DNA from: Physella acuta
Taxonomy: Eukaryota > Mollusca > Gastropoda > Physidae
Reading direction: 5' to 3'
Assembly: GCF_028476545.1 (NCBI RefSeq)
Contig: NW_026732025.1
Coordinates: 412,001-476,000, forward strand
Length of the DNA: 64,000 bases
This document shows positions 54,092 through 64,000 of this stretch, one piece after another. The position numbers were made by a program, and so were the translations under genes. Positions within the stretch are counted from its first letter, which is position 1, and every line of letters starts with the position of its first letter. The notes beneath the pieces are model-generated. The model was given only the letters and a program-made list of their open reading frames with translations, made no database searches and was not told the DNA's origin.

Positions 54092-57000
54092 TTAGACAAT
54101 CTTTGTAGTAGAAATTGGCTGTAATTGTGCTGGTTTTAGAGGTACTGTCAGACCCCTGGTAAGAACCTCATATTTAATTCCATTCTGTTTCCTTTCTTCT
54201 GCCAACCAATACAGCATTTCTGTTCTATCCCACTTCATCTTATCTATATATGGACGGCCCTGAAAATTATGGTTCATTAACATTTTATTATTCAAAATAT
54301 TTTTGAAAATGTATTATAAAAAACTTGTTAAAATACATCTCACTTACTTTAAACGTAATCACATCTTGAAATTTGCTCCTGATAAATTCAACCTCCTCTT
54401 TTATCTCAACATCCAATTCATCAATTTTCTAAGTGAAAAATGTGCACAAGTAATTTTATATCAAATATACCAAATATATTTACACCAAATATTAATTTGC
54501 TTAGAAAACAAAAATAAATGTAATTGTAATTTATGTACTTGTAACTGTACAAGTTAGTATAATTAAATTTCTCACCCCAAATCTGATAAATGTTTTTCAC
54601 ATTTAAACAGAAAAGTATTAAAATGTTATTATTTGGTTCACTTTGACTAATAATATGATCCTATACTTACCCTATATAGATGAGACCTTTGTTTTGATTC
54701 TTTTAGCCTATTAGAACTTTTTTTGGAATCTGGGGAGGGATTTTTTTAATTGATAGAAACATATATAAAAATTATATATAAAAGGTTTTAGTTAAAAAAC
54801 TATAATTTAAATCATATACTGTCGTGTATAAAGTTAAATTTATATTATTTTTATCAGTATTCACACACCAACACATATTTACATCAATTTATTTTATGAC
54901 TTATTCTCATAAGGATACACAAGATTTCAAAATTTATTGACATAAATCAACAGACTTAAGTAACCATACACAAACACACTGTATCTTATTAGACTTGTTA
55001 ATTTAACAAAATGAATTAATCTGAATATTAACCTTTATGGAAAAACCTGTTTGGATCTGAGGCTTGTCTTTCAAACTTTTCCAAATCAATTAACAATTTT
55101 TCTCTCTGGAGTATCAAATTTGAAACATACTCCCATCCTTCAATGGCCTGCAACATATTATAGAAAACTCTTAACATACATGGCTTTCATTTGTTTTTGT
55201 TTTCAATTGTTTTAATTTTAATACTATTGTTGATGAATACATTTTATATAAGTAAGCAAATTTGTATTGGTTGTAAAATAACAAACCTCTGATAATTGAG
55301 AAAAATACTCGTTGCAGCTGTATTTAATAGCCATATCTAAGCGTTGGCTATCTGGCACTTGGAGACTCTGCCAAACATTTTCCAGCCTATCTTGAGCATC
55401 TGGGACTTTTTTTACATCTTCAGCAGTCTTCATACAGACACATTATTTTTCATTGAAATTATTGCACTTAATCACATTACATAAGTAATTACATTTAATC
55501 TACAGTACAATTCTAATTTTATTTATGCAAAGTAATCTTTGGATGTGTCTGGTAATTTATCTTAGAAGACAAACATATTTTTTAAAACTAATCAGAACTG
55601 AAGTAGAAAATGAAAGTTGGATAAGATTTAAACTTAAGTGTAATTTTTAAAAATCTAACATAATATCAAAAGTTGGTATTTGTTTACTGCTCTTTATTGT
55701 ATTTTAAACCATAAAAGCGTTTAAAAGGAAACAGCAGAGCTAATTTTACCTTAGCTCTAGAAGCTACAGTTTCAGGAGTTTCAACATTCCTTTTTGTGAG
55801 GTGGGATGAAAGAAGTCTGAAATATTGAGAAATTTACTTAGCTAACAAGGAAAACTTTTTTTCTGGCATTAAAACTAATTGGTTCCAAGTAAAAACATTT
55901 TTTCAAATATTTTAAACTTATTTCAAAAAAGCTTCTTTCAATTGTAATGTTCATTTAAGTTTTTGTGAAACAGAGAACATAGTTCTCATAATAAAAAACA
56001 AGATTTTGAAGGCTGCCATAATTCATTGTTATAAGAAAATGTATAACTTTATTTCAAAAATATAGTCTAGAAGTTATGATATACAATCAAACTTAATATC
56101 CAAGGCTTCCAAATTTAATAGCACACTTTGTAAAATAAGTATAATTAACCTTTTAGTGAGTAGATTTTTTGATTCACCAACTTTATCATCATTTAATTTT
56201 GTTTTGGCAGCACTTTCAGCTTCAGGAGGATCATCTTCTAAAAAGAAAAATAAAGAAACTCTTGAGTTTTAAGTATGCTGAAATTTGTAACATTTTCTAA
56301 AATTAAAGGTTCATTATTCAATCAATTAAACTTTTTTTTACAAAAACTATTTAGGACAATATTTTACCATTTAATAAAGGATCCTTTTATTACAAAAACT
56401 ATTTAGGACAATATTTTACCATTTAATAAAGGATCCTTTTATTACAAAAACTATTAAGCACAATGTTTTACCATTTAATAAAGGATCCTTTTATTACAAA
56501 AACTATTAAGCACAATGTTTTACCATTTAATAAAGGATCCTTTTTTTACAAAAAACTATTTAGGACAATATTTTACCATTTAATAAAGGAAACTATTTAG
56601 GACAATATTTTACCATTTAATGAAGGATCCTTTCCTAATCCTCCCATCAGGACTGAGTTAGCATTCCAGAAACCCTGTTTATATTCTGACTTTATATTTT
56701 GAAGCTCTGCCAGCTTGCGCATTTTTTCTCTGAAATTTTTAGTAAAACTAATAAATTTAAATAATAATAATAAACCTAATAAAATACATATTATGATTCT
56801 TTTATTTGAGCATTTTTATTTTCTAACTAACCATTGCACTTCCTATGAGGAATTTAATGCTTTTTGTCTTGTAGATGCTCAAAATTGTAACAAACTGCAT
56901 TAAAAAAAATTATTTTGACATTCCATGTCATTTGGACTGTTCTTGTAAAGGTTAACTTTTAATCACATAATGTAAAAAGTATAAAACCTATTTCAATGAA

Positions 57001-60000
57001 TTCAACTTATAAATTAATTTATTATTTGCTATGAAAGAAGAAATCTTTAAAAATTAAAAGATAAGATATTTACTTTTGTTGTGGTGTAACTTTGTTCTTT
57101 CCACTGTTCAGGAACTGCTTTGTGCGTCGCAACTTGTATGGTATCTCTACATCCTCAGGCTCGCTTTCTTCATCAGAATCATAGAAATGAAAAATAGCTC
57201 CCATGTAATCTGTTTCCTGGAGTAAGAGTTCATAAAAAATATTCAATGATTTACATTTTAAAATTTTTTAGCTGTGTTAAAAAATGATGTAAAAAAAAAT
57301 CAAATTGATTTACCAGTGTTGAGAGATACTTCATGTAGTCTTCACTAGTAACTGTTGATTTCCACCACTGTAACCATGAGGAGTAACTAGAGGAGGTTTT
57401 GTCAGCGACATAGGTGGGGATACCTTCAGGGGACACAACCATTTGTGCTGTCTGTGCGGGGTTGTTGATAACCTCATAAACTTTTGGCATGTTTGGTGCC
57501 TGCACACATTTTTAGAGAAATAAATCAATAGTTTAATCACTTATGCATTAAATTATGACAAGGTATAACTTTATAAAAAGGAAATATTAAAAAACTATTT
57601 AATAAATTAGAGTAAATCAATTCATGGATTAAATAAACTTACAACTGGCTGAAATAAATCTTCTCCTAAAAAATTCTTCGGAGGATTGACAGGCCTGTAA
57701 AAAGAATAGTAGTAACAACAATAACATGTGTTGACTAAAATTATAAAAATTTAGCTTACTTTTTGAATTGATTACAAAAGTAACATATTTTTTTAAAATA
57801 TTTAAAAAAGGGCCTACAACATAGAAGTTTCATTATTCATACGTTTTAACCCATTCATTCAACTCTGTATCTCCCCAAGGTGGAGATTTCTCTTTACTAA
57901 AAGAGGGATTGATGACTCTGTCCACAACTTTTTTAGATAAGGAGGTAGAAGCCATGGTGCCAGAAATGTTCAGAGACTCTGGAGCATTCAAAACTAGTGG
58001 GTCCTATGGAAAAAAATTATGTGAATCAAATGTATTTTGCAAATGTTTGTATATGTAGATCTCTATATTTTTTTTTTAATTTAAAAAAGCAAACTATATT
58101 ACAAATTATTAATAAAATATGTTGCAAATTTTACACAAAGAAAGTAAAACAAAACGCAAATGCAAAGCAATTCAAAATTAATGGGCTATTTTCAAACTCT
58201 TAATATATAACACATTGAATTATTATTTCACATGTTTAGAATTTTAATTATTGCAAAAAGAGAAATAAAAGTCCTAATAATGCACAAAATAAAACTTTTT
58301 AGAACTTAAATGGTAGTATTACAATTTGTTATTATAATTTTTTTAAAATACATATTAAAAATTTTAGTTAATAGTTTATTAGAATGCTAATATTATATTA
58401 AGACAAGGATAAATTATATGTTAACAAAAATTAGTTCTTGATGTGGTGTTATATAAAAAGTTTTAGGTCTATACCACAAATGGGTAAAATAAAAAATGAA
58501 ATTAACAGAAATTTTATTTTAATTTCAATCTGACACCTTTATTTTAAAGCTGACTTATTATTTTATACTTAGCAGCTAGCCTGTATTTCAACACTGTTTT
58601 TAGAAAAGCATTTAGCAGTTAGTATAAAACATAAATATTTGTAAAGGATAACAAAGACTACTTTACCTTGCTACTCAACTGGTAAACAAAGACAAAAAAG
58701 TAATGAGGAAGACAGTTTGTCATGGTAATTTTATTCTAGAATCTATAATTAATACTTTTAATACAATTGTCAATCAATTTAACAAAATTAAAATAAAATA
58801 ATAAGAGATCACATTAAACCAATTATTTTTCATGTTTTAAATCAATTTTCTTAAATATAGAGCACATGTCTTTAAGTGTTGTTTTTTTTTTATTTATAAT
58901 GCAGCAAATATTTTGCAAACTGGTATTTTGTATTAATACTTTTTAGAAACTAATTTATGTTAAATAAAGGTTAGCTTACATCATCAAGTTCCAAGTGTGA
59001 AGTTGACGCAGTCTTCATGATTTCTTTATACACCTCCTGAACCTCAGAACTGAGGAACAATTTCTTATCCAAATTCTTGACAGTTGTTGGATCAATCTAT
59101 ATCAAATTTGAACTCAAACATTTCAGAAAAGTATTAGTTTTAGGTCCTTACTTTAAAATTTGTATACTTTTATAATAAGTTTTATTTAATATTTTTAAAA
59201 AATCATATTTTGAAACATTTTAATTTAATTTTTTATCTAATACACAACAAGCACAGAAATTATTTTTTTTATTTTGATTTAATAATAAGACCTACATACT
59301 TCTTCAAGTAAATCATTGTAAACTGTGGCGTAGCGCTTGAGTGTTATTGATGACATGCAAACTCTCTCAGAGACACGAATATCTGATGTTCTGACAACTC
59401 CCTGTATCATGGAATACCAAATTATTATCATAAGTTTCTAATAATGTTGTAACAAAGTAGTCTGTTTTATGAAAAAAAATTATACTTTTGGATTTTAAAT
59501 TTTTTTTAAACTCTTTTTTAATTTAAAAGGCCAAATGCAAACACATTTTTTTTAAAATCATTTTATCTAATGTTGTTTCATAGTTTACAGTAATATTCAA
59601 AGCTTTAGTGCACTGTTAAGCCTTACAGTTTTGCCTAACTTTGCATTAACAGTATCAGGCTGTGGATAAGTAGGACCTCGTACGTGAACACTGAAAACAT
59701 GCAAATAAAAATTGCAAAAATGTGCAAAAAAAATTGCTGAATTTCAAAAGTGAAAAGTGAACAATTGAATATTTTTTAGATGATACAATTACAATGCAAA
59801 TATATTCAAATCTGTGATCAAATATTAAAAACATTTCATGTGCACAAATGTAAACTATAAAATGTTGTATACAAGATGCTCTTGAAACAGTGAAGAACAA
59901 TAATTTAAAAAGTATTTAAAAAATGAATAGCCAAACTTGTTACCATTCTTCTTCCCTTCTCAGCTTCTCCTTGTCTTCTAGTTCTTTCAATTGTTTCTCC

Positions 60001-63000
60001 ATTCTTTGTTTTAGATCATCATGACGAGCATGGCGAGTTATCGCCTACAATTTCATTAACCATAGTAAAAAAACGCAGATTAAAATGGAAATCATTCACT
60101 ATAGGGCTGGTTTGGTTGAGTGGTAAATATCAATTCTGTCATTAACTTAAAGTCTGTAAGATGCCAGAATATGATCATTGGACACACAACCCCATCCAAT
60201 ATAAACCTAAATAGATTAACTGTAATTCACTTTCACTATTGATCAGTAGGTTTTTATTTAGAAAATCCAAAGGTTGAAGAAATATTTTTTTCTTAACTTT
60301 ATATATTTTAAAACAAAATAAAATTATACAAAGTAAATGCACATTATAGATGAAAATATAGCCTTTCTTAGATGACATTTTTTTAGAAAAGAAGACACCA
60401 CTGAAGTCAGGAGCAGTAACTTACTTGAATTAAAGGTGGTAAATCTTCATCATCATCATCCTGTGAAACCTCACTAACTTTGTACTCCGACAATTTTTTA
60501 AGGTCCTTTTCATAACTATTGCCGTCTTTAATACTCTTCTTATCAAGTGTCTTAGGTTTCACCTGCTTATTACATAATAATAAAACATTACATTACAATA
60601 AAACATAAAAACCCCTTCTATATATTTTTCAAATTGACACGTAAACTACATAATAATAAGACAATTTTTACTTGTAAAAATTTTGTATTTATGTTTTTAT
60701 AAGTAGAAGTATTAAGAAATATTTTTAAACATAAGCAATTCTTAAATGTTAAATTTGTAGATTTTTGCTTAGTTTCTTGATTAACTATTCTTTCAATTAT
60801 TTAAATGAATGATTGATTTTCTTTTTTTTTAGGATTGTTTACATTGAAACTTCAAAACACTGTATTTGCTATTCCCTAACTGCACTTAAAATTAAAGCTT
60901 AAGGCTGATAGTAAAAATACTTTTTTTTTACTTTGAGTACATATATTTGAAAGTTTCTTTTGTGCTATGATCATAAAATAACCTAATCAGATGTTTCCAT
61001 GAAACCTCATAAGAAAGAAACCTGTATTTACTTTAACTATGAGATCTCTTTCTCTCTTCAAGACACCAAGCTCATGTTGCATCAAGGCGTCAGTCTTCAC
61101 TTTTTTGTCAATACCCAACTCTTCCATGAGACCTTCACCTTGTACAAGAAGTGGCTGAGAATTGCTGCGCTGAAAACAAAATAAATAGGCCTATTATTTT
61201 ACTACTTTTCTTGGGGACCTTATTTTGGACACAATTATCTATACCAGGGGTCTCCAAACTACGGCCCGCGGGCCGGATGCGGCCCTCGAAGTCCTCTCAT
61301 CCGGCCCGCGGAGATCTTTTTGTCCAAGGAAAAATCGTTTGTTGGTGATAGCTGAGGAACTTTGCCCAGAAAAATCAAAGACATGTCTGGAAGAAACTGG
61401 CCCCCGAACTGAAATTTGATAGTTAATGCGGCCCTCGGACCGAAAAGTTTGGAGACCCCTGATCTATACCATCAGTCTTGTGGTGCTATTTACTTTTGTG
61501 TAATTATGATTTAGTTTTGAAGCAAGGGCTACAACTTCAGAAATTCAGAAATCTTTTTAAATGAAGCCAAAATATATTGAACAAAAAATCAATCACAACC
61601 TAATACAGACTTTCTTTACTATGAACCTATCTAGTGTGCTATGTGTGATATATGTGTGATATATATGATATATGTGTGACTAGAAGAATGAATACCATTT
61701 TTGTGATTCCATTTTTTTTTATTTTTTTTTTTTTTAAATTGTAAAAAATAATTTTTTAGCTTACTTATAAAACATTCTTATGTTAAGGGATTTAAAAAAT
61801 GTGAAAAGTAATGCATTTGAAGTACTGAATGCTCTAACAAGAAGACAAAGCTAATAAATTTGTCAACTTCATCAATTAAATAACATAAAAATAAACAATA
61901 TATACAAACCCTAAACACTACTTTTTCATTGGAACCTTCTTCTGTTAAAATGCTGAAATTCAAACAAAAATATTTCAGATAAGAGAAAGCAAAGACAAGA
62001 AAACAGTATAGTTGAGACAAAAAAATTATTGATTATTCATGTTATTCTGAAATTGTATAAGTTAAATACTTTCACATTGTTAATATGTTTTGAAAGGCCC
62101 TTTATAATTTTAAAAATCCCACAAAAACTAAAGTTAAAGAAGTGTAAATAATCAAATAAAACCACTAAAACTGAAACTTTATAATTTATGCTGCTATTCT
62201 AACAGCTTGCTCACCCACCCATTGAGAAGTGAGCTGTCATCTGTAGCCTTGTAAGATGTTTTTTGATAAAAATCTAAAGAAATTTGAAATGTAAATCATT
62301 ATTAATCCAAAGTACTGATGAAATTTTAACATGTAATCTGAATTATTGAAAGAGGTGGGAGACATATGAGAGAATAAAAGCAGAAATTATTGAAAGAGGT
62401 GGGAGACATATGAGAGAATGGAAGCAGAAATTATTGAAAGAGGTGGGAGACATATGAGAGAATGGAAGCAGAAAGAGGTGGGAGCCATGTGAGAGAATGG
62501 AAGCAGAAATTATTCACCTTCTTCACTTGGAGTTTGTAAGCTGCGGTCAGGAAAATCTGGAATAAGATCCATTAACTGGCTTGTATCTAGTACTGGCATA
62601 TTGTCTTGAATCTACAAAATTATCATTTGAAATCATTTGAAAACCTCAAGTTACTAAAGTAATAGCAAATTTTAAATCTATAAACAGAACTAAAATGCAG
62701 TTTTTATTTATAATTATACAGATGAAATGTAATTTTCAATGTATTCTTTACTTTTTTAACTTTTACCATTGATTTTTTTACTAATCTATACATGCAGTGT
62801 ATTAACAGAGAAAGCTTAGAAACTACAGAAAACATTTTATACAATATGGTGTTTTATTTAAGGACATGACAAAAACAATTTTCATCTGTTAACAACAAAA
62901 AGACAGAATAAAAATTATTTATTAATTGATTAATTTGCATAAAATTTATATTATTACCTCTTTCAAAGCTCTGTCAATGTTAGTCAAAGCAGAACTGTGC

Positions 63001-64000
63001 TGTCTTGTTTTAGGCCGACTAACTTCCATCTTAAAATCAAAGGCTTGTTTTATTCTAATTTAATTTTTTTGCTTTTAAAGTAACAGTTTTACAACTTTGT
63101 TTAAATCATTAATGAAAATAGTTAGGCAAAAGCTATTATATTTGAGTATTCCAAATATAAATTAGTGTAGTCAACAATTATTTATTTCAGTTGAATAGCC
63201 CATAGTGTAAAAGACATTATTTGAGACCATAACTGACATGTTTTAAATTTAAAAACGATCAACAAAAATATATTTATTTTAATATGAATGGCTCAGAAAT
63301 ACAATGCAAAAAATCATGCTTCTTGCATCACCCATAACAACTTTGTGATGTATCAACTTTATAAATTAGGTTTTGGTTCAATAACTGGCATATGATGATG
63401 CCTACACCAATCAACTTAATAAATCATTTACAGTTTACCTAAATGAGAGATTAAAAGTACAAATTTAACACACCAATGCCTGATATGTAAGCTTTTTTCC
63501 AGACACAGCCCTGACTTGAGTTACTTCCTTGTTGGATGCTTCATCTCCGTTGTCTTGTTGAGCAGCAGATGTCTTTATATCTTGTACAATGTAGCGACGA
63601 ATCTTTAAAATGTTTAACCTACACCATTTGAGATAAACAAAACAATACAGTTCGTATTTATATATACCTTGACTATTGCTATGAAAATACTTTTTGATAT
63701 TATTAGTTAGTAAAACTAACTATAATAATTATTTTTAAAAAGTAGTTAATTACAATTCATTTGTTTCCAATGCAAGCTGGGCTTTAAGCCGACTCATGTT
63801 TGCTGGGCCACTAAAAACACCACGTTCATTTAGAACTGAAAGACAATCAAAACAAATGATAACTGTAAATAAAGACAAACAAAATAAAAGATATAAATTA
63901 TTATAGAGAAAAGCCATTTATTTTAGATCTTAAATTAATTTTTTATTTGAGCATTGATAACCAAGAATGTTTTTCCCCACATCAACTCACCTTGGGCTTT
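54092..64000 (-). CDS. Coiled-coil protein gene, 3' part (at least 25 exons, 845 codons in window), 5' end outside
   Basis: The 5' end lies beyond 64000. The in-window product is hydrophilic and helical. It has SRLKAQLALETNELLNIL near its start, acidic DDDDEDLPPLI, a charged helix KQRMEKQLKELEDKEKLRREEE, and VHVRGPTYPQPD. Further on are a tryptophan-rich segment (SSWLQWWKSTVTSEDYMKYL), YDSDEESEPEDVEIPYKLRR, and a C-terminal block. That block runs RLENVWQSLQVPDSQRLDMA, IKYSCNEYFSQL, QREKLLIDLEKFERQASDP, then GRPYIDKMKWDRTEMLYWL, and ends in TTKIV and TAA (54092-54094). The C-terminal block has the look of a conserved domain. It reminds me of CCDC87-like coiled-coil proteins, but I cannot confirm that, so I give no symbol and no function. 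Every intron is GT-AG and every phase fits (2538 nt in window). It is tail to tail with the WDR27-like gene, with 771 bp between stop codons. Confidence 0.85.
56335..56640. repeat. 52-bp tandem array that copies a splice donor
   Basis: Six units contain TACAAAAACTATTTAGGACA, ATATTTTACCATTTAATAAA and GGATCC. The unit at about 56607-56640 is the true 3' end of exon 56614-56729 with its donor. Five more copies of the exon end plus donor lie downstream in the intron, with donor positions at 56576, 56523, 56471, 56419 and 56367. One copy has a deletion of about 15 bp. Confidence 0.93.
57217..61031 (-). other. Introns of the right-hand gene (57-61 kb)
   Basis: The longer gaps (58004-58979, 59097-59299, 60045-60424, 60563-61031) are AT-rich with homopolymer runs. 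No repeats stand out apart from a possible SINE fragment at 60107-60220. On the plus strand that fragment has the A-box-like TTGGTTGAGTGGTAAA, but its B box is lost. Confidence 0.5.
61245..61461 (+). mobile_element. hAT-type MITE, 217 bp, 8-bp TSD (second copy)
   Basis: Same length, orientation and 16-bp termini as 16339-16555, with target duplication ATCTATAC at 61237-61244 and 61462-61469. About 13 substitutions and no indels separate the two copies by eye (about 94% identity), so both are fairly young. It lies in an intron of the right-hand gene. Confidence 0.93.
62340..62512. repeat. 44-bp tandem repeat, about 4 copies
   Basis: The unit is GAAATTATTGAAAGAGGTGG plus GAGACATATGAGAGAATGGAAGCA. 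The array ends 6 bp from the splice donor of exon 62518-62611, so it occupies the first bases of that intron. One copy is truncated. Confidence 0.92.

Larger units (their letters stand above)
54092..64000 (-). other. Exon map of the right-hand coiled-coil gene (5' to 3', partial)
   Basis: Exons from splice sites and phase: 63991 to beyond 64000; 63754-63835; 63474-63618; 62958-63029; 62518-62611; 62219-62273; 61910-61952; 61032-61169; 60425-60562; 59944-60044; 59627-59690; 59300-59401; 58980-59096; 57843-58003; 57643-57694; 57314-57499; 57074-57216; 56614-56729; 56150-56237; 55750-55816; 55287-55427; 55033-55147; 54671-54729; 54348-54428; 54092-54259 (stop 54092-54094). The start of the 63474-63618 exon was set by phase, using the acceptor at 63619-63620 rather than a closer AG. 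Introns here are short (80-980 bp) and AT-rich. Apart from the repeats listed separately, I see nothing in them. Confidence 0.82.

Overview
This is eukaryotic nuclear DNA: AT-rich, with many introns, full of minisatellites, poly-G/poly-C tracts and small transposons. Proteins and exon structures are animal-like. Several tRNA-derived SINE copies carry a central body that resembles gastropod SINEs as I remember them, so my best guess is a mollusc, probably a heterobranch snail. That placement is an inference.

Three protein genes can be supported. (1) A SCAPER orthologue lies on the minus strand from 49543 to 525. I could follow 28 coding exons whose phases agree throughout (4365 nt, 1454 residues plus stop). 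(2) An intronless 893-residue WD40 protein, most like WDR27, lies on the plus strand at 50639-53320, head to head with SCAPER across about 1.1 kb. (3) The 3' part of a 25-or-more-exon coiled-coil protein gene lies on the minus strand from 54092 past the right edge. It is tail to tail with WDR27, and I could not name it securely.

SCAPER is strongly lopsided. Exons 2-22 are packed into about 12 kb (33.6-45.3 kb), while exons 22-28 are separated by six introns totalling about 32 kb (0.6-33.6 kb). Those 3' introns hold nearly all the minisatellites, plus several GC-richer, non-repetitive blocks with clustered homeodomain, POU and forkhead-like sites. Scaper is the classic ancient microsynteny partner of the LIM-homeobox gene Islet, whose enhancers sit in Scaper introns in other animals. 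The 3' half of this window is therefore a candidate Islet regulatory domain, with Islet itself expected beyond the left edge.

Mobile DNA is small and non-autonomous: two 217-bp hAT-type MITEs with exact 8-bp target duplications, a third poly-G/C hAT-type MITE next to a splice donor, a 1.88-kb inverted-repeat element with a 6-bp duplication and a Harbinger-like element nested inside, a 675-bp inverted-repeat element, a possible Helitron remnant and SINEs. Two tandem arrays have copied a splice junction: the acceptor of SCAPER exon 26 (seven extra copies) and a donor in the third gene (five extra copies). I saw no virus-like elements, LINE proteins, rRNA, intact tRNA genes or CRISPR arrays.
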